From Nitrospirota bacterium (GTDB lineage Bacteria; Nitrospirota; Nitrospiria; Nitrospirales; NS-4), in contig VBOF01000262.1 in the NCBI GenBank assembly GCA_005877855.1, forward strand, positions 1 through 9,486: 9,486 nt of DNA, given 5' to 3'. Positions 1-4,883 of the stretch are shown in pieces. The position numbers were made by a program, and so were the translations under genes. Within the stretch, counting starts at the first letter, position 1. Each line of letters begins with the position of its first letter. A model generated the notes under the pieces. That model did no database searches. It was not told where the DNA came from and saw only the letters and a list, made by a program, of their open reading frames with translations.

Positions 1-192
1 TCCCGTGAACGACGACGCGAGCACCGAGGGCGAATTGGTGGCGGAAGGCGGAGAGGAGGTGTACTCCGTCATGGAGACGCCGCCCGCAGGAGAGGGCAGC
101 ATCAAGGCCATTCCGGTGAGCCCGACGAGCGCCATCGCCGGGAGGAAGCCCCCGGCTGCCGCTTGGCCCGTTGTCATCCATGTCCGCTTCAT
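1..192 (-). CDS. N-terminus of exported or membrane-anchored protein, partial at left edge
   Basis: Partial gene: 64 codons are open from an ATG at 192 down to base 1 and no stop is reached. The start has a good ribosome site (GGAGG ending 9 bases before the ATG). The product begins M-K-R-T-W-M and then has a long uncharged stretch at about residues 9-33, rich in Ala, Gly, Leu and Met, which reads as a signal peptide or a single membrane anchor. A Ser/Thr/Pro-rich segment follows from about residue 37 (SMTEYTSSPPSATNSPS), a low-complexity linker typical of exported proteins. It starts 39 bases after the stop of the S16 protease gene on the same strand, so the two are probably cotranscribed. 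I do not recognise the family. The plus-strand reading of the same bases (5-262) lacks a convincing ribosome site and looks like its shadow. Confidence 0.6.
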   Translation of the reverse strand, partial: MKRTWMTTGQAAAGGFLPAMALVGLTGMALMLPSPAGGVSMTEYTSSPPSATNSPSVLASSFTG

Positions 193-231
193 GATCGTAT
201 CCTCCGCTGTTCCGGCTCTCATTGCAGTGGG

Positions 232-918
232 TTACAAACTTTGGCCCGTCATCCTTTCATAGGCCTCCTTAATCGTCGGCACCTCGACCACTTTCACGTT
301 GAGGCCTTCGGCCAGAGGGCGTAGGTCCCAGTCTGGGGTGCGAATTTGCCCTGTCGGGATCAGGATAATGGTGAAGCCTGCCGACGCTGCCAAGAGAAGT
401 TTTTCAGGGAGCCTTCCAACGGCCGATATTCGGCCATCAGGATCGACGTCCCCGGTGATGACAACGCCGGGTAAGAGCGCGTCACCCCGTCTGGCAACCA
501 CCATTGCGATAGCTAAAGCGGCACTGGCACTCGGTCCATTCATCGTGGAGCCGGGACTGACTCCTTTGAGCGTCACTTGCCACGTCCGTGGATCCTCCCC
601 CACGGCCCTAGAAGCGGCCAGGGCCGCCTTTTGCGCCGCCTCCTTCCAATCCGCACTGAACACTCTCCCCTTGAACGCTCCCAAACCTCTGGCCCCCTCG
701 TTAAAGAGGACCTCTGGCCCTAATGGTTGCCACAGGTGAGCGACTTGGATGACCACATACGAAGGGACTCTGATCGGCTTGTCCTCGGGGCTGGCGACTA
801 AAAGTATGGGAATCGTAGTGAGGTAGAACGAGTCGGATGCCACGACGACAGGTCCGCTGCTGAGCAACGTTATAGCTAACAACGGAACGATACGGGCAAC
901 GAGCGGTTTGATCCTCAT
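232..918 (-). CDS. Exported Lon-type (S16) serine protease, COG1750-like, without AAA domain
   Basis: 228 aa. The N-terminus (MRIKPLVARI followed by a hydrophobic run to about residue 27) reads as a signal peptide, so the protein should act outside the cytoplasm. The C-terminal half is a Lon proteolytic fold: NGPSASAA at 127-134 carries the likely nucleophile Ser130, TGDVDPDGRI follows at 155-164, and LPEK at 170-173 carries the likely general base Lys173. The Ser-Lys spacing of 43 equals that of E. coli Lon (S679/K722). The PSASAA and DPDG-I-VG signatures resemble the stand-alone exported COG1750 group more than true Lon, whose motif is DGPSAG. No ATPase and no PDZ domain is present, so proteolysis would be ATP-independent. 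The start is backed by AAGGAG about 9 bases before the ATG. Substrates cannot be read from sequence. The family call is firm; activity is inferred from the intact dyad. Confidence 0.85.
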   Translation of the reverse strand: MRIKPLVARIVPLLAITLLSSGPVVVASDSFYLTTIPILLVASPEDKPIRVPSYVVIQVAHLWQPLGPEVLFNEGARGLGAFKGRVFSADWKEAAQKAALAASRAVGEDPRTWQVTLKGVSPGSTMNGPSASAALAIAMVVARRGDALLPGVVITGDVDPDGRISAVGRLPEKLLLAASAGFTIILIPTGQIRTPDWDLRPLAEGLNVKVVEVPTIKEAYERMTGQSL

Positions 919-1199
919 TCTACCTACTCCTTCAGGCCATAAGTGCTTACAAGTCGACCTGCCGCTTAAACCGATCCAGATTGAATGTCAAGATAATTCA
1001 TCGGAAAGGTTGACTGTTGCCATCTTTTCAGCCACTTAGATCGTTAGGGTATTTTCCTTCCAAATATTCCGGTGTTTACCAGATTGCGCCCCGGTGTCCG
1101 TCATCTTAAATTGAGCACGGTCGCGCACCACATTATTCGCAAGGCTTTTTCCGGAAATAATCAGGATGAAAATCCTCAGCACGGAGGCGTTGTTATCAG
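919..1199. other. Intergenic region between divergent S16 protease and 38-aa membrane peptide genes
   Basis: No convincing gene. On the minus strand a perfect TTGACA (plus 986-991) lies upstream of the S16 gene, but no good -10 stands 16-18 bases from it, so it is only a weak promoter candidate. On the plus strand, AGGAT-GAAA-ATCCT (1163-1176) forms a 5-bp hairpin with a GAAA loop just before the ribosome site of the 38-aa ORF. The region is more AT-rich than the core genes of the window. Confidence 0.4.
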
Positions 1200-1316
1200 A
1201 TGTATGACATGGGAGTAGTGGATTTGGTCTTTTTCATTACTGGAGGCGTCTTGGTTCTCGCACCTGTGACACTTGCTGTATGCGTCTTGTGGGGCGCACC
1301 AAAAAGCAGACCGTGA
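1200..1316 (+). CDS. Small single-span membrane protein (38 aa), hypothetical
   Basis: ATG at 1200, TGA at 1314-1316. The product begins M-Y-D-M-G-V-V-D and then has one continuous hydrophobic segment from about residue 9 to 31 (L-V-F-F-I-T-G-G-V-L-V-L-A-P-V-T and onward), followed by a short polar basic tail WGAPKSRP. This is the shape of a one-helix inner-membrane peptide with a cytoplasmic C-terminus by the positive-inside rule. A GGAGG at 1183-1187 is 12 bases before the ATG, slightly long but usable; a second ATG at 1209 is further away. No homologue is recognised. Small subunits of respiratory or transport complexes have this build, but nothing here ties it to one. The minus-strand reading of the same bases is rich in Thr/Lys/Pro and lacks a ribosome site. 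Confidence 0.5.
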   Translation: MYDMGVVDLVFFITGGVLVLAPVTLAVCVLWGAPKSRP

Positions 1317-1321
1317 AAGAC

Positions 1322-1368
1322 CTGAAACGTGCATACTGAAACCGTTGATACGCCATTAAACCGGCCTG
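1322..1368. repeat. Dispersed intergenic repeat, copy A
   Basis: This 47-base stretch begins CTGAAACG and ends GGCCTG. It aligns with 7224-7269 at 36 of 46 positions with a single one-base gap. The best conserved part is CCG-TGA-ACGCCATT-A. Both copies lie at or within a few bases of the stop codon of a small gene on the plus strand, although the genes are unrelated. Confidence 0.5.
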
Positions 1369-1469
1369 CTTCTGGCGACACAGCACCGCAACCATTGGTT
1401 GCTCCGGCGACCTTCGTGGTTCCTATCCATTCCCTGGCTTCATCCTGACCGATAACTCCCCCTATTCCT

Positions 1470-1487
1470 ATACCTCGTTAGAGGTAT
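1470..1487. terminator. Short hairpin, possible weak terminator
   Basis: ATACCTC-GTTA-GAGGTAT forms a perfect 7-bp stem with a 4-base loop, followed on the plus strand by TTC and a pyrimidine-rich stretch rather than a full T-run. It lies between the 38-aa membrane peptide gene and the 41-aa zinc ribbon gene, where a terminator for the former would be expected. The weak T-tract keeps the call tentative. Confidence 0.3.
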
Positions 1488-1577
1488 TTCTCCCTCGCAA
1501 CTCAGGTTTCTCCTGACTTGGCTATCGACCCAATCTATGTAACGCTAGCGTTAGGCCAACAGACGACAAATACCGTT

Positions 1578-1703
1578 ATGTTTTGCCAACGATGTCATGG
1601 ACTGCCGGCAGTGGACCACTTCATTGATATGCAGGACGGTGGCAAGCATCACTGGCTCCGCGTTTGGCGATGCGTGAACTGCGGGGTGGTGGTGGAACTT
1701 TGA
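1578..1703 (+). CDS. Small zinc-ribbon protein (41 aa), M-x-C-x-R-C-x-G type
   Basis: 41 aa with two CxxC knuckles, C3-Q-R-C6 and C32-V-N-C35, separated by a 25-residue insert and ending GVVVEL. Four cysteines in this arrangement indicate one structural zinc site. The start is chosen at ATG 1578 because the beginning M-F-C-Q-R-C-H-G-L lines up residue for residue with M-T-C-M-R-C-Q-G-L of the minus-strand gene at 3608-3802; the CVNCG and CLNCG knuckles also match. A TTG start at 1518 would add 20 residues absent from the paralogue. No clear Shine-Dalgarno precedes either start, which is the main doubt. Similar proteins are common in Nitrospira genomes as far as I recall; their function is unknown to me. 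Nucleic-acid or protein binding is possible but unproven. Confidence 0.65.
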   Translation: MFCQRCHGLPAVDHFIDMQDGGKHHWLRVWRCVNCGVVVEL

Positions 1704-1777
1704 TCGGATGCTTACAGGTGCCGATGATGTGGCTTTCAGCACTGTTGCTTGCCGAAACCCTGTCAGGGACTCCCGCC

Positions 1778-2050
1778 GTGGCAGTCCAAAGCAGCATGCC
1801 TCAGGCCTGCTTCATCTTCGGCGAGGTCTTCTGGTCCACCACGCAGATCAGCGCCATGCTCTCGTCGAACTGCGCCATCCGGATCGAACGAAAGGAGCGC
1901 CGGATCATCATGACGGGACCGAACAAGATCATCGAGGTCCTGATCCCGGAAGACCCCGGCTTGCACGAGTTCATCTACCGTTGGGGCCACCGCACCGCGC
2001 ACTTCGACGATGAAACGGTGGAGATCGTGAAAATCTCCGGCGGCGCATAG
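1778..2050 (+). CDS. Hypothetical protein of about 90 aa
   Basis: Open frame ending TAG at 2048-2050. From about 1796 on the third codon positions are almost all G or C, as in the core genes here, so this frame is truly coding. The start is uncertain: GTG 1778 has AGGGA 8 bases upstream; ATG 1796 coincides with the change in codon use but has no ribosome site; ATG 1724 would add a hydrophobic stretch and has only AGG nearby. From 1778 the product begins M-A-V-Q-S-S-M-P-Q-A-C-F-I-F-G-E and contains alternating charged and beta-rich segments such as IRIERKERRIIMTGPNKIIE and VLIPEDPGLHEFIYRWGHR, ending ETVEIVKISGGA. It looks like a small soluble alpha/beta protein. I do not recognise it. It is followed 21 bases on by the next small gene. 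Confidence 0.6.
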   Translation: MAVQSSMPQACFIFGEVFWSTTQISAMLSSNCAIRIERKERRIIMTGPNKIIEVLIPEDPGLHEFIYRWGHRTAHFDDETVEIVKISGGA

Positions 2051-2071
2051 CTGAGACTAAGGAAGGCCCTT

Positions 2072-2191
2072 ATGGAACGGAGCTGCACGGGTCGTCAGGT
2101 CGTAGGGCTGCTCTGGATGCTCTCCCTGCTGACCAAGCTCTTCATCATCCTGCTGAAGCTGTTCGAAGGACAACACCGTGTGGCCCCTTAA
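2072..2191 (+). CDS. Small single-span membrane protein (39 aa), hypothetical
   Basis: ATG 2072, TAA 2189-2191. A strong ribosome site (AAGGAAGG) lies just upstream. The product starts M-E-R-S-C-T-G-R-Q and then has one hydrophobic segment, about residues 10-31, dominated by Leu, Val and Ile with a single internal lysine (V-V-G-L-L-W-M-L-S-L-L-T-K-L-F), and a short tail EGQHRVAP. One membrane helix is the likely fold. It sits 21 bases after the stop of the preceding orphan gene, so the two probably share a transcript. No homologue is recognised. The good ribosome site and clean amphipathic layout are the reasons for calling it. Confidence 0.55.
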   Translation: MERSCTGRQVVGLLWMLSLLTKLFIILLKLFEGQHRVAP

Positions 2192-2196
2192 TCCAG

Positions 2197-2301
2197 ATGC
2201 GACCTGCTTTCGCAGCACGCACGCGAACCGGCTCGCGCCGCCGACGTTCGGAGGCCATCAGAAGGCTGATGGTCCAGGATTGCAAGAGCCGTTCGCTGTA
2301 G
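2197..2301 (+). CDS. Possible small arginine-rich peptide (34 aa)
   Basis: A 34-codon frame starts 5 bases after the stop of the 39-aa gene and ends 11 bases before the next start, so position would allow translational coupling. It has no ribosome site of its own. About a third of its residues are Arg or Lys, including a run of four arginines, followed by a helix-like EAIRRLMVQDCKSRSL. Arginine-rich frames also arise by chance in GC-rich DNA, so this is only a candidate. Confidence 0.25.
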   Translation: MRPAFAARTRTGSRRRRSEAIRRLMVQDCKSRSL

Positions 2302-2312
2302 AAGGTCCTGTG

Positions 2313-2639
2313 ATGACGAGGGCTAGTGTCGCTCGACAGCACTCCTACGTACTCCGAGAGTCTGTCTTTAGTGTGACGTCCGGTTCGTATGATATTTACT
2401 CACATCCAGACGGTCGCACCCTCTATATTTACTACATCATTCCTCAAGATCAGCAGTACTGGTGGATTTTGAATAAGCCTGGTAGTCTTTCCAAGACAGG
2501 CAACACTGTCGATGAACTTGCGAAGCTTCTGAAAAGCATCTACTACGAGGCTGACCTGCCCCCGGTTCTTGAACCAGGGCACTTCCAGCGGACCGGGAGA
2601 AAGGACCATCCCAGCCCCCGATTGACGTACATCCTGTGA
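2313..2639 (+). CDS. Hypothetical protein (108 aa) whose tail overlaps a convergent gene
   Basis: ATG 2313 has GAAGG about 8 bases upstream and is preferred to the longer in-frame start at 2178, which would run through the 39-aa and 34-aa frames. The product is M-T-R-A-S-V-A-R-Q-H, then a tyrosine-rich beta stretch (GSYDIYSHPDGRTLYIYYII, about residues 30-49), a Q-D-Q-Q-Y-W-W-I-L segment, and a helix TVDELAKLLKSIYYEADL. It looks like a small folded alpha/beta domain of about 90 residues. The last 30 or so residues are Pro/Arg/His-rich and are the antisense of the end of the phosphoesterase gene at 2543-3382; they do not look selected. Third codon positions are much less GC-rich than in purA or the 1778-2050 gene, suggesting a different origin. 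Family not recognised. Confidence 0.6.
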   Translation: MTRASVARQHSYVLRESVFSVTSGSYDIYSHPDGRTLYIYYIIPQDQQYWWILNKPGSLSKTGNTVDELAKLLKSIYYEADLPPVLEPGHFQRTGRKDHPSPRLTYIL

Positions 2640-3382
2640 CTGTTCTGGCTGTAGGGACCCTCCGCCCGCCCCTTGCACCCGTACGGCAACCAAAACGGAC
2701 GCATGGACGGGAATTGCCATTGCCCTCCGTGGCTGTGGCCGCAAAGCACCAAGTCCACAGCGTGGCTCGGCTCGAGCAAGTCGAGCACGTTGGGGGCATG
2801 GGCGAGCAGAACTGTGAAACGACCCTCGACCCGAGGCGGAATGCAGCGGACATCGGCACGGTGTGTCGACGGGTCATCGAGGCCGATGATCCCCAACTCA
2901 CCACTAACCATGGGGATGTAGATTGCTTGGTTGATGAGCAAGTGCAACTTGTGCCGGTCGGCGAGGTCCGCAAACTGGCCGATTGGCACGCCACTGAAAT
3001 GATCGTGGTTGCCGAGTGTCAGAAAGACTGGAGCTATTTGTCGAAGGCTTGAGAGAAACCGAAAGAGAGCAGGGATTCCCCGAGGAGTTTCCAGCAGGTC
3101 ACCCGTGATAAAAATCCACTCCGGGCGCAGATCCGAAATCTGACTGATGACGGCGTCATGCCGAGGCAGATATCGCTCGATGTGAAGGTCACTGAGCTGG
3201 ACTGCTCGACGGCCAGCTAAGGGTGTATGGCAGCACTGAATGGGGGTGACAGCCGGTACATCAAGCCCATACTCCCAAGTTACAAGTCTGCTAAAAAATC
3301 GCTGGAGGGGAAGCGAGAGCTGGTGCACCAGCACAAGTTGAATACGCCGATACCAGGGTAACCCGCGACCACCCAAAGTCAC
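2543..3382 (-). CDS. Calcineurin-like metallophosphoesterase, YkuE/YaeI-like
   Basis: 279 aa. The full set of dimetal phosphoesterase motifs is present: D65-L-H67 (SDLHIE), G94-D95 (TGDLLE), GNHD at 124-127, H195 (LLAHAPN) and GHSHGGQ at 215-221. The GNHDHF and GHSHGGQ wording and size fit the YkuE/YaeI group, which includes membrane-associated phosphoesterases such as UDP-2,3-diacylglucosamine hydrolases. No signal peptide or membrane segment is evident, unlike YkuE. The start is GTG 3382, with GGGAG 4 bases upstream and the preceding gene's stop only 10 bases away, so translation is probably coupled. The end is odd: after the family-like M-Y-V-N-R-G-L-G and P-V-R-W-K-C-P the usual P-P-E-hydrophobic ending is replaced by GSRTGGRSAS, so about ten native residues may have been lost. 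Substrate unknown. Confidence 0.88.
   Translation of the reverse strand: MTLGGRGLPWYRRIQLVLVHQLSLPLQRFFSRLVTWEYGLDVPAVTPIQCCHTPLAGRRAVQLSDLHIERYLPRHDAVISQISDLRPEWIFITGDLLETPRGIPALFRFLSSLRQIAPVFLTLGNHDHFSGVPIGQFADLADRHKLHLLINQAIYIPMVSGELGIIGLDDPSTHRADVRCIPPRVEGRFTVLLAHAPNVLDLLEPSHAVDLVLCGHSHGGQWQFPSMRPFWLPYGCKGRAEGPYSQNSHRMYVNRGLGWSFLPVRWKCPGSRTGGRSAS
2557..2581. terminator. Hairpin inside a convergent gene overlap, possible bidirectional terminator
   Basis: TGCCC-cc-GGTTC-tt-GAACC-a-GGGCA gives 5+5 base pairs around a small 2:1 internal loop. It lies where the tails of two convergent genes overlap. No T-run follows on either strand, so intrinsic termination is doubtful. Confidence 0.25.
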
Positions 3383-3392
3383 GCCGCTCCCG

Positions 3393-3602
3393 TCAAGACT
3401 CTAAGTCCCGTACAGCCTCTCTCAGACGCCCGCACTGTCTACACTGCGCCAGCAGCCCAACGGTCTTGGTGCTGAGCTCAGCCCGCAGGATAAAACAGTA
3501 TGTTAGCTCCCCACAGAACGGGCAGGGAACGCCATCCAATTGCGTCCGTACATTTCTGACCTTCCCGATCAGAGGAGCCATCTGCCCCCCGGTCACTTGC
3601 AT
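3393..3602 (-). CDS. Small zinc-ribbon protein (69 aa), second gene of phosphoesterase operon
   Basis: 69 aa with two knuckles, C27-P-F-C30-G and C54-R-Q-C57-G, and a further Cys36, in the order expected of a rubredoxin-like zinc ribbon. The two knuckles are separated by a beta-rich stretch ending in LLAQ. The tail RLREAVRDLES is a charged helix. ATG 3602 has little ribosome site of its own but follows the stop of the upstream gene after only 5 bases, and its own stop is 10 bases before the phosphoesterase start. This arrangement supports translational coupling along three genes. An internal ATG at 3581, preceded by a G-run, is an alternative start that leaves the zinc ribbon intact. Function not known; four cysteines spaced this way indicate metal binding. 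Confidence 0.7.
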   Translation of the reverse strand: MQVTGGQMAPLIGKVRNVRTQLDGVPCPFCGELTYCFILRAELSTKTVGLLAQCRQCGRLREAVRDLES

Positions 3603-3607
3603 AGGGT

Positions 3608-3802
3608 TCAGACCAACTGGCCAACGGTGAGGGACGGCGACGCCCGATGGGCCAGAATGACCGCGTCAACATAATCGCCGCAGTTCAAACATTGCCACGC
3701 AGGCATCTGCAGCTCCTTCGCTGGAGGCGCTTCCCAATCGGGGGCAACCCAGAACAAGGACGGGATCTCCACCAAGAGTCCCTGACAACGCATGCAGGTC
3801 AT
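3608..3802 (-). CDS. Small zinc-ribbon protein (64 aa), M-x-C-x-R-C-x-G type, first gene of operon
   Basis: 64 aa, knuckles C3-M-R-C6 and C38-L-N-C41-G, with a Pro/Trp-rich insert (SLFWVAPDWEAPPAKE) between them and a helix YVDAVILAHRAS after the second. The ribosome site is good: GGGAGAGGA ends about 7 bases before the ATG. It is clearly related to the 41-aa plus-strand gene at 1578-1703, with the same first nine-residue pattern and the same W-x-C-x-N-C-G second knuckle, but has a longer insert and tail. It heads a minus-strand operon followed, after 5 bases, by another zinc ribbon and then the metallophosphoesterase. A perfect CCCGGCCGGG palindrome lies just before the ribosome site. A longer overlapping minus-strand frame (4160-3666) is its shadow over this stretch. 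Function unknown. Confidence 0.75.
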   Translation of the reverse strand: MTCMRCQGLLVEIPSLFWVAPDWEAPPAKELQMPAWQCLNCGDYVDAVILAHRASPSLTVGQLV

Positions 3803-3989
3803 GGCTACGTCCTCTCCCGGCCGGGCTTGTGCCAGTTAAGGAGTAGTGTAAAGCGAAAAATGCAGACGGAGAATTAGGCAAGTCCTCCAATTCAAGTGGG
3901 AACAACCAGTGATACAAATAGCAGGAAATTACCTGAGGGCAGGATGAGTGGCGGAGCAACACGGCGCCCAGACCCGCTGCACCTTGATC

Positions 3990-4160
3990 CCGGACCGCTA
4001 GACTCATCTGGTGGTGGAACTGGCATATCTTGCGGTAGATTTCAACCACCAGCGATACCTTCAGATTAACCTGCTCGTTTCTTTCCTTATGTATGTCAAT
4101 TAGTTGCTTTCGTGGCCTGATGGCTTGGCTCTTGCTCGCAGCTATTGACTCGGCTGACAA
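3990..4160 (-). pseudogene. Possible C-terminal remnant of a DUF1003-like membrane protein
   Basis: In the minus-strand frame that opens at 4160 the residues QAIRPRKQLIDIHKERNEQV followed by NLKVSLVVEIYRKI resemble, from memory, the cytoplasmic C-terminal helix of DUF1003 proteins, which reads roughly like SQNRQ-R-R-x-D-Y-x-VNLK-E-EI-x-LHEKID. The membrane part that should precede it is absent and the frame then runs into the shadow of the zinc-ribbon gene. There is no ribosome site. If real, it is a decayed fragment. The match is short and from memory, so confidence is low. Confidence 0.25.
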
Positions 4161-4289
4161 ATATCCCTGCCCAGCGACCTGGGAGAGAGGAGTGATCTGC
4201 AGTCAAAACGCTCGCAAAACAGAAAGGAGGTGGAACGGTCTTCTGGCAGCCGAAGGTCCGTTGTCACTGCGTCGGACGCGAAGCGGCTC

Positions 4290-4306
4290 AAGTCAGTTTG
4301 TGACTT
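4290..4306. promoter_or_regulatory. Inverted repeat upstream of cupredoxin gene, possible operator
   Basis: AAGTCA-GTTTG-TGACTT is a perfect 6-bp dyad with a 5-base centre, ending 26 bases before the cupredoxin ATG. Overlapping it, TTGTGA and a TTGACAA (4298-4317) give a looser dyad with Crp-like half-sites but the wrong spacing. It could be an operator or a leader hairpin. No regulator can be assigned from sequence. Confidence 0.3.
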
Positions 4307-4332
4307 TCATTTGACAATAAGGGAGGTACGTC

Positions 4333-4791
4333 ATGAAGAGCGGAAGACCTATATCTAAACGATTTCTCGTTCCGGTCACACTCGCCGTGGGCGCGGCGCT
4401 GGGGCTGGGGATGATCACTCTAGTCGTGCACGCTGCTGAGAGTGCAAAGAAGATAGAGATCGTTATCAAGGACAAGGCTGCAACGGTGTTAGGCGGCTAC
4501 GTTGTCACCGGAGATCCAACCGAGATCGTCGTCCGCAATGAAGACACCGTCACGCACGGGTTCAATTCCTCGTTGTTCGAGCCAAATGACAAAGTCGTGA
4601 TATCGGGTGGCTACCTTGCGGAGGGAAAGGGGCCGCACGTGTACCGGGTGGACGCAGGGAAAACGATGGTCCTTAGATTCACTCCGCCCCGCCGGGATGA
4701 ACATTCGTCCCTTTCGTTCTGGTGCGACATGCACTACACCGTGAGGGGAGAAATGCTTGTTATGGAGTTAACAGGGGAAAGCGGGGGATGA
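4333..4791 (+). CDS. Exported cupredoxin (type 1 copper protein)
   Basis: 152 aa. Residues 1-34 are a signal peptide or anchor: a basic start (MKSGRPISKR), a hydrophobic core to about 32, and A-A-E as likely cleavage context. The mature part is a cupredoxin sandwich: DTVTHGF gives His75, and FWCDMH gives Cys131 and His134, the usual His/Cys/His copper triad. In amicyanin-like proteins the axial Met lies three residues after the second His (CxxHxxM-R-G); here that position is Val137 in H-Y-T-V-R-G. Met141 is four residues further on. The protein is therefore either an axial-ligand variant or uses Met141. The start has GGGAGG 7 bases before the ATG. It probably carries electrons in the periplasm. 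It stands alone, convergent with a haem protein gene; partner unknown. Confidence 0.85.
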   Translation: MKSGRPISKRFLVPVTLAVGAALGLGMITLVVHAAESAKKIEIVIKDKAATVLGGYVVTGDPTEIVVRNEDTVTHGFNSSLFEPNDKVVISGGYLAEGKGPHVYRVDAGKTMVLRFTPPRRDEHSSLSFWCDMHYTVRGEMLVMELTGESGG

Positions 4792-4883
4792 CGAGACGGA
4801 GGCCGCGGTCATCTACAACCTAGGGTGTCTGATTGGCCAGTGGCGCCTTCTAGTCCAAAAATCAGGCGTCAGGGTAAGCACCA

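Larger units (their letters stand above)
3803..4332. other. Long mostly non-coding region before the cupredoxin gene
   Basis: 530 bases without a convincing intact gene. It holds the leader of the minus-strand zinc-ribbon operon, a possible DUF1003-like remnant on the minus strand (3990-4160), an isolated full-length Shine-Dalgarno sequence (4223-4232) with no start codon behind it, a small GC palindrome GCGTC-g-GACGC (4269-4279), and the inverted repeat AAGTCA-gtttg-TGACTT (4290-4306) close to the cupredoxin start. No clear sigma70 promoter was found for either flanking gene. Confidence 0.5.

Noticed and set aside
299..739. Plus-strand frame of 146 codons
   Set aside because: Antisense of the S16 protease gene, with no ribosome site and no recognisable domain.
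1196..1381. Minus-strand frame of 61 codons
   Set aside because: Lacks a ribosome site and is antisense to the more convincing 38-aa membrane peptide.
4093..4314. Plus-strand frame of 73 codons with a signal-peptide-like start
   Set aside because: No ribosome site, unusual composition, and ends just before the cupredoxin gene without any family resemblance.
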